Part shown: in pieces, positions 43,574 through 52,348 of the stretch
How the letters are laid out: every line of letters starts with the position of its first letter
Position numbering within the stretch: the first letter of the stretch is position 1
Source of the DNA: an uncultured Candidatus Saccharibacteria bacterium
Lineage (GTDB): Bacteria; Patescibacteriota; Saccharimonadia; Saccharimonadales; Saccharimonadaceae
Direction: 5' to 3'
DNA length: 64,000 bases
NCBI GenBank assembly: GCA_938045445.1
Contig: CALIMM010000015.1
Span: forward strand, 124,001-188,000
Program-made: the position numbers and the translations under genes
The notes under the pieces: model-generated
Seen by the model: only the letters and a program-made list of their open reading frames with translations
Told to the model about the DNA's origin: nothing
Database searches by the model: none

Positions 43574-43601
43574 TGTTGCAATAATACGCAGTTTTGCAAC
43601 A
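43574..43601. promoter_or_regulatory. Inverted repeat in the divergent fur/cooC promoter region
   Basis: TGTTGCAA (43574-43581), 12 nt, TTGCAACA (43594-43601). Lies between the divergent starts and is the best candidate operator for the Fur-family protein. Confidence 0.6.
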
Positions 43602-43641
43602 TTTTTGCGAAAGGGGGCTGCGAGGAGTACAATTTGCCCAT

Positions 43642-44564
43642 ATGAGAATTGCATTTTTAGGAAAGGGTGGCAGCGGCAAAACGACCCTATCGTCGCTGGC
43701 AACCCGCTTAGCGCCAGAGCTCTTTACCGAGATCTACGCTATTGACGCCGATATCAACCTGCACCTGGCGGGGGCTTTGGGCCGGACGCACGCCCAGGCC
43801 AGTGCGTTTACGCCGATCTACAAATACGTCGAGGCGACTATTCGCCAGGCGCGCCCGGAGCTGGCTGAGCTACCCAGCCTGCCCCGTACACTCCCGCCCT
43901 ATAGCGACGGCGACCGCCTGCCACTTGGGTTCCAGGTGGAGCCGTGGCGCGGTCTCCCCCACCCGTGCTGCTGGAGCTTGGCTCTTACAGCCAGGAGACC
44001 ATGGGCTGGTCCTGTCACCACGGGGCACTGGGCAAGCTACAGCTAGTGCTGGCCCACACGCAGGATAGCCCTGATCAGCTGATTATTGCTGATCTCACGG
44101 CTGGTGCTGATGTGTTTGGTGTTGGCATGCTGGGGCTGTTCGACATGGTGTTCGTGGCGGTTGAGCCAACCATCAAGAGCACGACCATTTACCAGCAGTT
44201 GGCCGAGCTTGCAGCCCACGATGACGTCACATTAGTGCCCGTGGGTAATAAAATTATTGATGAAACTGACACGGCGTTTATTACTGCGCAGTTGGGCCAG
44301 GCACCGGCCTATAGCATTGGTATGTCGAATTTTGTGCGCCGGCTGGAGCGTGGCGAGCAGCTCGCAACCAGTGATATTGAGCCCACTACAGCCGCCACGG
44401 TGCGCCAGCTGCTTGCCGCAGTTGCTGCCCATACCCGCGATGACGCAGCCATGCGGGCCGCAGCCGTCAAAGCCCATATTCGCGCCGCCCAAAACTGGCC
44501 AAAGGCGAAGTTCCCGATTGACCTGCTGAGCCTGCTACCGCCCCAGGAGCGCCCCGGTGCGTAG
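43642..44564 (+). pseudogene. CooC/MinD-like ATPase, interrupted by a one-base frameshift
   Basis: The first frame, from ATG 43642, carries the deviant Walker A GKGGSGKTTLSSLA and YAIDADINLHLAGALG. It goes off frame at the run CCCCC (43956-43960). The second frame then reads ELGSYSQETMGWSCHHGALGKLQLVL...LIIADLTAGADVFGVGMLGLFDMVFVAVEPT to the stop at 44564. One extra C would restore a single protein of about 307 aa. CooC-type ATPases insert nickel or act in metal maturation. TACAAT (43628-43633) ends 8 nt before the ATG. It may be an assembly error rather than decay. Confidence 0.8.
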
Positions 44565-45648
44565 CCGCGGTTCTGGCGCTGCGTCGCCACAATCATCCCC
44601 CACCCACAGCCTGGCCCCCGGCCAGGTGTTGTGGCTCAGCCGGCAGGATGTGCTGGATGCTGGTGGCGGCGATATGGCGCTGGCTACCCAGGCGGTGCAG
44701 GAAGCCTTTACGGCCTGGCGGGCTGGCCAGGCACTGCAGCCGGCTAAGACATCGCTCCGGCTAGCACACAAGCAGCAAGAGGCCCAGGCTGGTGTGGTGA
44801 ATGTGCTGCCAGCTGCTGTCGCCACACCCGTGGGGACGGTGTTTGGCGTCAAGGCCCTGGGCGCGATGCCTGGTAACCTCGCCCAGAATGTGCCGCGAGC
44901 AACTGGCACCATCACCCTATTTGATGATGCCCACAAAATGCCGATTGCCATTATGGACGCCCAGGTCGTTAGCGCTATGCGCACCGGGGCGGTTAGTGCA
45001 CTGGCGGCGCCCAAGCTAGTCCGTACGGATGCCCGTAGCCTGGGCTGTGTGGGGGCGGGCGTCAATATGATGACGCAAATTCGTGGCTTGCTGCATGCCT
45101 TGCCAGGTCTTGATATTATCCGCATCTATAGCCGGGGCGCCAGCAAGCACCAGTTGGCTGAGCGGCTGCGCCAGCGTTACCCGGCCCTGGCGGTCAGTGC
45201 CGTTGATAGTGCCGACGCTGCCGCCGCCGATGCCGATATCGTTGTAACCTGCGCGGCTAATGTTAATCAGCCAGTGGTGCCCCTGCAGGCGGTGAACCGG
45301 CCGGGGATGACGATATGTAACATCGGCTGCCTCGAAAATGAGCCCCAGCTGCTGGCCCATATGGATGTGATTGTATCTGATAACTGGCAGCAGAGTAAGC
45401 ACCGCGGCGTGCAGACCCACGCGGTGGCCTTTAGCCAGGGTATTATTGCCGATAGCGACGTTACCAACCTAGGTGATATCCTGGCTGGCCAGGCACCAGG
45501 CCGCACCACCCCGGCGCAGAAGGTCTTCTTTGGCCCGACTGGCCTGGGGATTGAAGACATCAGCCTGGCGGCGCATATCTACACCCAAGCCCTGGCGCGA
45601 GGCTGCGGCACCGTGCTTGACTTATGGAGTAACCAGCCGTGGATATAG
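44557..45648 (+). CDS. Ornithine cyclodeaminase/mu-crystallin family enzyme
   Basis: 363 aa from a GTG overlapping the preceding stop by 8 nt. LSRQDVLDAGGGDMALATQAVQEAFTAWRAGQ, GVKALGAMPGN, DAQVVSAMRTGAVSALAA, LGCVGAGVNMMTQ (Rossmann loop), TNLGDILAGQ and FFGPTGLGIEDISLAA are the family blocks. Members include ornithine cyclodeaminase and SbnB, which makes diaminopropionate for a siderophore. With the following ATP-grasp-like gene this suggests a small amino-acid-derived product. Confidence 0.88.
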   Translation: MRSRGSGAASPQSSPTHSLAPGQVLWLSRQDVLDAGGGDMALATQAVQEAFTAWRAGQALQPAKTSLRLAHKQQEAQAGVVNVLPAAVATPVGTVFGVKALGAMPGNLAQNVPRATGTITLFDDAHKMPIAIMDAQVVSAMRTGAVSALAAPKLVRTDARSLGCVGAGVNMMTQIRGLLHALPGLDIIRIYSRGASKHQLAERLRQRYPALAVSAVDSADAAAADADIVVTCAANVNQPVVPLQAVNRPGMTICNIGCLENEPQLLAHMDVIVSDNWQQSKHRGVQTHAVAFSQGIIADSDVTNLGDILAGQAPGRTTPAQKVFFGPTGLGIEDISLAAHIYTQALARGCGTVLDLWSNQPWI

Positions 45649-47042
45649 CGGCCCTGGCGCAGTGGACGAGCGCCCTGCAGGCCCTGACGCCGCCCCAGCA
45701 GCGTGAGCTCACCCAGCAGCTGGCCAGCATCCCACCGATTACAATTGCCGGCAAGCAGGCTAGTGTGCTGCTGGCTCCCCTGCCCCTGACGCCGCCAGCC
45801 GCGGCCCAGCTTACCCAGGCCATCTATACCCTGCAGGATGCCCTGGTGGCGATTGAATCCCACCCAAGCTTTATGCCTGGCCAGGTGGTGTACGACCGGC
45901 TGTACCAGTCGCTCAGTGCCCAGGGTAAATATTTGGTCGATCACGCGCCGCCGGTTAGCCCACGCACCATGCGCCGCCGCTTTCGCCGGATTGATGGCTT
46001 TTTGCCGCTTGCGCCCCACAGCCCTGGGCCGCAGTTTATTGAGGTGAATCAATCCGCGCCCTTAGCAATCAGCTTTTATGAGCGTGCCCGCCAGGCGCTC
46101 GCTATAGCTGCCGGGTACGTACCGGCTGTTCAGGCCGCCCCGGCCCCTAGCGCACCGAACACACCGGGCGTGGCTGATTCGCCATCACTCTACGCAGCGC
46201 TGGCAGACTGGTTTATAGACGCTGCCCCGGGCCGATCAAGCCTGACGGTGGCCGTGAGCATGGAGCGTGGCTACCCAGCAAAGTTTGTCGATCTACCCAC
46301 CGCCACCGCTGGCATTACCCAGGCTGCCCGGGAGCGTGGTGTAGAGATTCGCTTTGTGCTGGCGCAGCCGCCGGAATTTGGCTACCAATCGGGGCGCATG
46401 ACGGTGCGTGGCCATAGCTTTGATGTGCTGTGGCGTAATACCGTGTACCTGGCGAATTATGATGTCGATATTGCCGACTACCAGGCTATCCGCTACAGCC
46501 CGGCTGTGGTGCAGCAGAATGACCTGCGGGCCTGGCTGCTGCGCTCGAAGGAGCTCTTTGCCCTCGCGTGGGACGATACGGTGCAGGCGGTGCTCGCTGA
46601 TATGGGGGTGGATGTGGCGGCCCTGCGGCGCATCATGCCACCGACCTATAGCCTGGCAGCAGCCCAGCAGCTGGATTGGCAGCACACCCACCGCCGGCAG
46701 GACTATATTGCAAAACGCTGCGACGATGGCTTTGGCCAGGGGCTGGTGTTTGGCCACCAGTGCACGGCAAGCCAGTGGCACACCCTGCTGGCAGGCAGCC
46801 GCGGCCAGGATTGGGTGGTGCAGCGGCTGGTGCCAGTTGCCCCGGTGGAGGTGCCGCTGTATACACCAGGCCATGGCATCCACACCCAGGCAGTCACGCT
46901 TGATTGCAACCCCTACACCGCTAGCGGTAAGCTGGCCGGGGTGCTCGCCCGGGCAATGCCGGCAGCACAGCAAACGGCTGGCCCGCAGGCTATGAATATT
47001 GTGGCGGGGGCGGCCATCGGTGCCTATACTGGCGTGGTATAG
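45639..47042 (+). CDS. ATP-grasp-like ligase (circularly permuted type)
   Basis: 467 aa from GTG 45639, overlapping the OCD-family stop by 10 nt. FIEVNQSAPLAISFYERARQAL resembles the acidic Asn-containing motif of ATP-grasp/CP-ATP-grasp enzymes, and YIAKRCDDGFGQGLVFGH the Lys plus Gly-rich loop. Family call is tentative. Such enzymes join a carboxylate to an amine. Its 3' end overlaps pth on the other strand by 19 bp. Confidence 0.65.
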   Translation: MDIAALAQWTSALQALTPPQQRELTQQLASIPPITIAGKQASVLLAPLPLTPPAAAQLTQAIYTLQDALVAIESHPSFMPGQVVYDRLYQSLSAQGKYLVDHAPPVSPRTMRRRFRRIDGFLPLAPHSPGPQFIEVNQSAPLAISFYERARQALAIAAGYVPAVQAAPAPSAPNTPGVADSPSLYAALADWFIDAAPGRSSLTVAVSMERGYPAKFVDLPTATAGITQAARERGVEIRFVLAQPPEFGYQSGRMTVRGHSFDVLWRNTVYLANYDVDIADYQAIRYSPAVVQQNDLRAWLLRSKELFALAWDDTVQAVLADMGVDVAALRRIMPPTYSLAAAQQLDWQHTHRRQDYIAKRCDDGFGQGLVFGHQCTASQWHTLLAGSRGQDWVVQRLVPVAPVEVPLYTPGHGIHTQAVTLDCNPYTASGKLAGVLARAMPAAQQTAGPQAMNIVAGAAIGAYTGVV

Positions 47043-47599
47043 ACGCGCTGGCTGGTATCGGCCAGGGTGCCCGCCACAAACTGCTCTACCAGGGCGGTAG
47101 TGGCTGGGATGATGGCTGTATTGAGTGCCTCCTGCTCTGCTTGGCTGAGGGGCTTGAGCACAAAGGTCGCATCGCCCATGCGCCGCCGCAGCGGGTTGTG
47201 GATACCAATCCGCAGCCGCGCGTAGCCTTGGCCCAGGTGGGCATTGAGCGATTTAATACCATTATTGCCAGCATCGCTACCACTGTGGCGCACACGAATG
47301 ATGCCAAATTCCAGCGCTAGCTCGTCATGGATAACAAGCACGTCACTAAGCGATACTTTATAAAAATCCATAATTGCCCGAGCCGCCCGGCCGGTATCGT
47401 TATAAAAGGTGGTTGGCTTAGCCAGCAGCACTGGCTGGCCAGCAATGGTAGCACTGGCGGTGGCGGCGTGCAGCTTGGGCTTGGTGGCAAACTGGGCGCC
47501 GTGCGCGTGGGCCAGCGCGTCCAGGCACTGCCAGCCAATATTATGGCGGGTGCGGGCGTACTCGCTGCCAGGGTTGCCTTGGGCGAAGAGTAATTTCAT
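47024..47599 (-). CDS. pth: Peptidyl-tRNA hydrolase
   Basis: 191 aa. Recycles peptidyl-tRNA. GNPGSEYARTRHNIGWQCLDALA gives N9 and catalytic H19; LLAKPTTFYNDTG (usual MNxSG changed to YNDTG), VIHDELALEFG and HSGSDAGNNGIKS (usual GGHNGL changed) complete the pattern. Single copy in the window. Confidence 0.92.
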   Translation of the reverse strand: MKLLFAQGNPGSEYARTRHNIGWQCLDALAHAHGAQFATKPKLHAATASATIAGQPVLLAKPTTFYNDTGRAARAIMDFYKVSLSDVLVIHDELALEFGIIRVRHSGSDAGNNGIKSLNAHLGQGYARLRIGIHNPLRRRMGDATFVLKPLSQAEQEALNTAIIPATTALVEQFVAGTLADTSQRVYTTPV

Positions 47600-47859
47600 A
47601 CGTATTAGTATAGCATGGATGAGGTCTTGTCGTGGCTGTAGTGCAAGGCTGCGATTATATAAAAAGCATTAGCACCATTGCTGGTGCTATAACTGAACCG
47701 AAAATGTTCCGGCTAGATTATACTACAGCGATCATTCGCCTGCTGTATGGCTGGCCTCCATATATTTTCTTGTTCAACTTTTCACCGTACCCCAGTAGTC
47801 TTGCTATCAAGATGCCCGTTAGAGCGAGCGGGCATGCCCTGCCATGCTATACTAAACTC
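47600..47859. other. Intergenic with repeat fragment and hairpins
   Basis: 47751-47773 is an inverted fragment of the dispersed repeat. Hairpins TAGCACC / GGTGCTA near 47668-47683 and GATGCCCG / CGGGCATG near 47811-47836. TATACT (47848-47853) is the CobW promoter. Confidence 0.5.
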
Positions 47860-48828
47860 ATGGCCCAGCGCGATAACGATCTTGAATTTAGCCTCAATGC
47901 TGCCTTTGATGAGCAGCGCACCCAGCCTGGCCTGGTACCACTCTACCTCATCAATGGCTCGCTCGGGGCGGGCAAGACAAGCGTGCTGGAGTATCTTTTG
48001 CGTCAGCCGGAGTTTGCTGGCTCGCGCGTGATTGAGAATGAATATGCCAACGAGAATGTCGATGGCTACCGGCTAGAAGGCCTGGCGGAGCTTGTAACGA
48101 CGCTGGCGGGCGACTGCGTGTGCTGCTCGTCCAAGCATGCCTTGACGCGCATGCTGCTGGATTTTTGCCAGTCGTCCCCTGCCCCAGTTTTTATCGAGGC
48201 AACAGGGGTCGCGCGGACGATGAACTTGGTGGAGAAGCTCATCAATGCCCGGATCTTCGACAAATACGAGCTGCTGCAGAGCTATTATGTCATCACGGCG
48301 CACGAGATTTTGCACGGTATTGAGCCAGCCCACGAGGTGGAGCTGCAAGCCGCCGATACAATCCTTATTACCAAAGAAGATCTTCTGCACGGTGATGATC
48401 GCACTACCTATGATACCAAGCGCCGCGCCCTGCCCTACGCGCGGGTGCTGTCTGCGCCGCATGGGTATTTTGACCTTAGTAAGATCACAACGCCGTCGAG
48501 TCTGCTCACCTTCTTCGATACCTATGATGGCGAGCTTGCCGTGCCAGATAACCCAACCTATAGCGTCATCGATATGTCGCAGCTCACTGCTACCGAGGCA
48601 GCCTTTGAGACGCTGTGGCTCGAGCTCTTTGCGACGTATGAGCTGCGCCGGCTCAAGGGGTGCTTTATTGATGAGCATGGCGCGCGCCGGCACATCGAGG
48701 CTACGCCTGAGCAAATTCAGATCACCACTGGCCAGTCTGGCGAAGCACCCAAGCTGGTATGTATTGGTACCCATGCCAGCAGCATCACCCGCGATGGGTT
48801 GGCGGCGCAGCTGATGATGTTTGGGTAA
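47860..48828 (+). CDS. CobW/COG0523 metallochaperone GTPase
   Basis: 322 aa. P-loop GSLGAGKT at 33-40 and the zinc-binding CxCC motif as C86-V-C88-C89, as in ZNG1/YeiR-type zinc chaperones; TKED-type nucleotide motif in ILITKEDLL. The C-terminal CobW domain has ELRRLKGCFI. In many bacteria such genes are Zur-controlled. TATACT ends 6 nt before the ATG: leaderless. Confidence 0.9.
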   Translation: MAQRDNDLEFSLNAAFDEQRTQPGLVPLYLINGSLGAGKTSVLEYLLRQPEFAGSRVIENEYANENVDGYRLEGLAELVTTLAGDCVCCSSKHALTRMLLDFCQSSPAPVFIEATGVARTMNLVEKLINARIFDKYELLQSYYVITAHEILHGIEPAHEVELQAADTILITKEDLLHGDDRTTYDTKRRALPYARVLSAPHGYFDLSKITTPSSLLTFFDTYDGELAVPDNPTYSVIDMSQLTATEAAFETLWLELFATYELRRLKGCFIDEHGARRHIEATPEQIQITTGQSGEAPKLVCIGTHASSITRDGLAAQLMMFG

Positions 48829-49203
48829 GGTAGGCCTGAGGAGTCTCTCGGGCTTATCCACTAACTCCACTGGTAGGATCTATTGCAGAGGATGAGGGTT
48901 GATTATTATTGGCTTGGATGTAAAAATTTTTCCTCTTTTGCGTCATTCTCTCTTCTCTGTAGCGCCAGTACGAGAGGTTGGTATTGAGTCTTATATACAT
49001 CAGAGGAGGATGATATGGCAAGAAGCAGTATCGAAAGATAGATCTATACCATAATAAAACCCCACCTACCCCTACTTTGTTGCACGCAAAAACAGAGGTA
49101 GATGGGTGTGATATTATGGGTCTTGCGATTTCTTAGCCCTTCCTTAAGCGAGGAGTATTCGTCGACCTGGATTGCTTGGCCGTATAGGCCACTAGAAGCC
49201 ACA
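48829..49203. other. Intergenic with an eight-residue ORF and hairpin
   Basis: Contains the sORF at 49015 and a hairpin CCCACCTACC / GGTAGATGGG (49060-49105, one mismatch). No other gene seen. Confidence 0.45.
49015..49041 (+). CDS. Candidate eight-residue ORF MARSSIER
   Basis: GAGGAGG (49003-49009) is an excellent Shine-Dalgarno with 5-nt spacing; TATATA near 48992 may be the -10. It is followed by a hairpin but no downstream sense gene, so any leader-peptide role is unclear. Confidence 0.3.
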   Translation: MARSSIER

Positions 49204-49410
49204 CTACTGATTCTTATCAAGGAATTCGCTCAGCTTCTCATCGATCGATGTGAGCGATTGGCTCATCTGATTGACTCGCCGGACGAACCAAACAAGTAGC
49301 CAAATAGCCACCACAAATAGCACAACATGGAAGGCGACGGCCGACCAAAAAAGCGCATTTGCCTCGGGCGCGCGAATCAACAAAGCAAAATAAGCTGGTA
49401 TATGAGTCAT
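49204..49410 (-). CDS. Small single-pass membrane protein, 68 aa
   Basis: MTHIPAYFALLIRAPEANALFWSAVAFHVVLFVVAIWLLVWFVRRVN...; one helix at about 22-42 followed by a polar amphipathic tail (MSQSLTSIDEKLSEFLDKNQ). AAGGAG precedes the ATG at 49410. Function unknown. Confidence 0.75.
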   Translation of the reverse strand: MTHIPAYFALLIRAPEANALFWSAVAFHVVLFVVAIWLLVWFVRRVNQMSQSLTSIDEKLSEFLDKNQ

Positions 49411-49452
49411 GGTACAACTCCTTGTGTTATTAGTTATTACTGAATGTTGTTT

Positions 49453-49492
49453 GCCCACCCAGCCTTATGTTACACAATAAGGCTGGGTGGGC
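49453..49492. terminator. Perfect 16-bp hairpin between two minus-strand genes
   Basis: GCCCACCCAGCCTTAT / ATAAGGCTGGGTGGGC with an 8-nt loop. Follows the secreted-protein gene; no T run on the minus strand beyond a short A/C-rich end. Confidence 0.7.
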
Positions 49493-49502
49493 GTTCCGGT
49501 GG

Positions 49503-49841
49503 CTAGTCCAGCTTCAGGCAGGACCAGCCCTCAGCGAGCGCGGCGTTCGTTACCTCGGCCTTGGAACCGGGGTAGAATCGGTTGCAGTAGCCCTGGATGT
49601 CGACACTACCAGCCGACCCAAACGACACACCGAACGGGAACGTGTACGACATGTCGTAACACGTCCATGTGTACGGCTCGCCGAAGAAGTTGTAGACACC
49701 GGAGTGCCCCTGCAGGCGGCAAGCCTCCTCAATATCCGCCGGCCACTCGCCGTCGGCGGCGTTCGCCGGCGAGCTCAAAACGAACCCGCCCACCGCCAAC
49801 GCAGCGGTAGCACCCAAGGACGCGATCTTCCGGAACTTCAT
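49503..49841 (-). CDS. Small secreted Cys-containing protein, actinobacterial in style
   Basis: 112 aa. Signal peptide MKFRKIASLGATAALAVGGFVLSSPANA, cleavage before ADGEW. Mature part about 84 aa with four Cys (CRLQGH, TCYDMS, YCNRF, SCLKLD), so two disulfides are likely. GC-rich third positions and the signal-peptide style resemble secreted proteins of Actinobacteria and differ from adjacent genes. GAGGAGG precedes the ATG, and a GAGCCCAA / TTGGGCTC hairpin lies in the leader (49865-49885). Confidence 0.8.
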   Translation of the reverse strand: MKFRKIASLGATAALAVGGFVLSSPANAADGEWPADIEEACRLQGHSGVYNFFGEPYTWTCYDMSYTFPFGVSFGSAGSVDIQGYCNRFYPGSKAEVTNAALAEGWSCLKLD

Positions 49842-49864
49842 GTTATCCTCCTCTAGGATTCCAG

Positions 49865-49885
49865 GAGCCCAAGATTTTTGGGCTC
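49865..49885 (-). promoter_or_regulatory. Leader hairpin of the secreted protein gene
   Basis: Eight-bp stem GAGCCCAA / TTGGGCTC with a 5-nt loop, 24 nt before the start codon; it could stabilise or control the mRNA. Confidence 0.5.
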
Positions 49886-50120
49886 AACCAACATGACGAT
49901 TTGATTGTAGCTGATATATATATATCAATACTTGTTATGATATATTGCAATAATACGGTAAAATAACAGTGGTAAGTGCTGTCTATTCTACAACGATTTT
50001 GTTCGAAAATAGGCGAACATGGTCAGGGCTATGCACCAACAGGAAGAGAACGATACATACTCTACTAATTATGCCATAAAACACCCTAAGATAGGTTGCC
50101 CTGCAAGCGTCAGAAAGCAC
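49886..50120. other. Intergenic, A/T-rich
   Basis: Contains the promoter area of the secreted protein. Nothing else recognised. Confidence 0.4.
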
Positions 50121-51551
50121 TTACAAACGGCTCTTGCCTGGGCCCTGTGTGCTTTGCCCTTCGGCATTCTTGCGCTGCTTATATGCTTTCGTCACAGGTT
50201 CGAGACCGCGCTTGACGCGCTCGCGGTTGGCTTTGAGCTGCTTCTCGTCGCGGAAGGAGAGCTTGATGGGGGTGCCAGTGTAGTCGTAGGTGTCGCGGAT
50301 GCGCCGCTCGAGGTAGCGCTTGTAGCTCCAGTGGACGAACTTGAGGTTGCTGCCGTAGATAACGAACCATGGTGGGTTGGTGTCTGTCTGGACGATGTAG
50401 CGCAGCTTGGGGTGGGTATTCTTGAGGCCAGCTGGTGGGTGCTTCTGCACAGAGCGCTGCAGGAGGTCGTTGAGGGTGCGCGTGGTGGTCTTTTGCTGGC
50501 GATGAGCAGCAATGCCAAGGGCGAGGTCGAATAATTTCGTCACATTCTGGCCCGTAACAGCACTGGTGAAGATGAGTGGTGCCCATGGTGTGAAGTCGAA
50601 CTGGGCGGAGATCTGCGGGGCGAGTGCATCGCGCGTGTAGGCATCTTTGCCTTCCACGGCGTCCCATTTGCTCACGACGATGGCCATGCCCTTGCCTGCC
50701 TCGGCAATGATACCTGCAAGCCGCTGGTCGAGGGCGGTGTTGAGCTCGTTCACATCCATCAGGAGGAAGCAGATGTCAGCCTCCTCGATGGCAGCCAGGG
50801 TGCGCAAGACGCTAAATTTCTCGATGCCCACCTCCTGCTTGCCTTGGCGGCGAATGCCGGCGGTGTCGAGCAGCTCGATGGTTTGCCCCTGGTAGCGCAG
50901 GCGGATGCGATTGACATCGCGCGTGGTGCCTGCTACCCCAGCCACGATGGCCTGCTGCTTGCCTGCCAGGGTGTTGAAGAGGCTGGATTTGCCGACATTG
51001 GGCCGGCCGATCAACGCAATCTTGAGCACATCACTTGGCTCTGCTTGGCGCTTCTCTGGGATGTGCTGGCAAATCTCATCCAGCGCATCGCTAATACCAC
51101 TGTTGTGCTCGGCACTGGTACGGATGATACTCTTGATGCCAAGGCGGAGGAATTCACTGGTGGGCAGGCTGCCCCGCAGGTCGGTTTTGTTGGCGATGAG
51201 AATGACGGGTTTGCGGCTCTTGAGGGCGGTCTTGGCAACGCGCCGGTCTTCGTCACTGGGGTATTCGGTGCTATCCACCACCACGAGAATGACGTCGGCC
51301 GCGTCGGATGCATCGGTGATTTGCTCTTGGATACTTGCCTCAAACTCGTCTTCTGCTGGCTTGAGGCCAGCGGTGTCGACCAGCCAGAACTCATGCCCAT
51401 GGTAGGCTGCCTTGCCCACCACCCGATCGCGCGTCGTACCGGCCTCGCGTGCCACGATAGCCTGCTGCGAGCGCATCATACGATTAAACAGCGAGCTCTT
51501 GCCAGCATTGGCACGCCCGATGATTGCAACGGTAGGAAGTTTGGTAGCCAT
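50121..51551 (-). CDS. der: Ribosome biogenesis GTPase Der (EngA)
   Basis: 476 aa, about 35 longer than usual. Two GTPase domains: GRANAGKSSLFNR...DTAGL...NKTD and GRPNVGKSSLFNT...DTAGI...SKWD, then a KH-like C-terminal domain (TNPPWFVIYGSNLKFVHWSYKRYLERRIRD). The first P-loop has A for the usual P/V. Assembles the 50S subunit. TATAAT ends 9 nt before the ATG: leaderless. Confidence 0.95.
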   Translation of the reverse strand: MATKLPTVAIIGRANAGKSSLFNRMMRSQQAIVAREAGTTRDRVVGKAAYHGHEFWLVDTAGLKPAEDEFEASIQEQITDASDAADVILVVVDSTEYPSDEDRRVAKTALKSRKPVILIANKTDLRGSLPTSEFLRLGIKSIIRTSAEHNSGISDALDEICQHIPEKRQAEPSDVLKIALIGRPNVGKSSLFNTLAGKQQAIVAGVAGTTRDVNRIRLRYQGQTIELLDTAGIRRQGKQEVGIEKFSVLRTLAAIEEADICFLLMDVNELNTALDQRLAGIIAEAGKGMAIVVSKWDAVEGKDAYTRDALAPQISAQFDFTPWAPLIFTSAVTGQNVTKLFDLALGIAAHRQQKTTTRTLNDLLQRSVQKHPPAGLKNTHPKLRYIVQTDTNPPWFVIYGSNLKFVHWSYKRYLERRIRDTYDYTGTPIKLSFRDEKQLKANRERVKRGLEPVTKAYKQRKNAEGQSTQGPGKSRL

Positions 51552-51598
51552 AATGCTCTCATTATATCATGAAAGCGCGCGAGCAGATTTGCAGCGCC

Positions 51599-52282
51599 CT
51601 ACTGCTCGGCCACATCCTGCCACTTGCCTCGTGGTAGCTTGCCCAGGCTATAGCTGCCAAAGTGTGTGCGGTGCAGACGCACCACGGTGTAGCCTAGGGC
51701 AGCGAAGGTACGGCGGATCTGGCGGTTGCGGCCTTCACTCATGCTAATGTGCCACTCGGTGCGGCTATCGGGCCGAAGACGAGTGAGGATGAGCCGGCTG
51801 GTGCCATCGGCCAGCTGGATGCCGTAGTCGCTGATCATCTGCTGGTGGAGGGGTTCAAGCGGGTGGTCGAGCCGGACGCGGTATTCTTTGACCTTGGCAA
51901 ACTGCGGATGGGTCATGCGGTAAGCAAAGTCGCCATTGTTGCTGAGCAAAAGCAGGCCCGAGCTATCGGCATCGAGCCGGCCAACGGGCTTAAGCGTGTG
52001 CAATTCTGGCGGCAAAAGGCTGTAGATGGTCGGCTGCGACCCCTGTTGCTTGCGCGAGCAGACGTAGCCTACTGGCTTGTTGAGCATGATAGTGCGATAA
52101 GTAACCTGCTTGGGCAGTGGCGCGCCCTTGACTGCTACCAGGCTGCCTGGCTGGAGGCGGGCACCGAGCACAGCTACCTCGCCATCAACCACGACGTCTC
52201 CAGCGGCGATCAGGTCATCCGCTTGGCGGCGCGACAGGCCCAGCACAAGAGCAATGTGTTTGTTGAGGCGAGTAGTCGACAT
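51599..52282 (-). CDS. RsuA/RluB-family rRNA pseudouridine synthase
   Basis: 227 aa. N-terminal S4 domain (RLNKHIALVLGLSRRQADDLIAAGDVVVDG), then MLNKPVGYVCSR and the catalytic GRLDADSSGLLLLSNNGD, ending EGRNRQIRRTFAALGYTVVRLHRT. Modifies a uridine in 23S or 16S rRNA; which one cannot be told. TATAAT ends 6 nt before the ATG: leaderless. Confidence 0.92.
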   Translation of the reverse strand: MSTTRLNKHIALVLGLSRRQADDLIAAGDVVVDGEVAVLGARLQPGSLVAVKGAPLPKQVTYRTIMLNKPVGYVCSRKQQGSQPTIYSLLPPELHTLKPVGRLDADSSGLLLLSNNGDFAYRMTHPQFAKVKEYRVRLDHPLEPLHQQMISDYGIQLADGTSRLILTRLRPDSRTEWHISMSEGRNRQIRRTFAALGYTVVRLHRTHFGSYSLGKLPRGKWQDVAEQ

Positions 52283-52348
52283 GCCCCTATTATATCACCC
52301 AGGACGTGCTGGCCGAAGGCTCGGCTCTGCGCTCATAACTCTCTCGGC

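Noticed and set aside
43950..43965. Programmed -1 frameshifting at the C run in the ATPase gene
   Set aside because: The run does not form a proper X XXY YYZ slippery heptamer in the reading frame and no downstream stimulator was evident; a base error or mutation is simpler.
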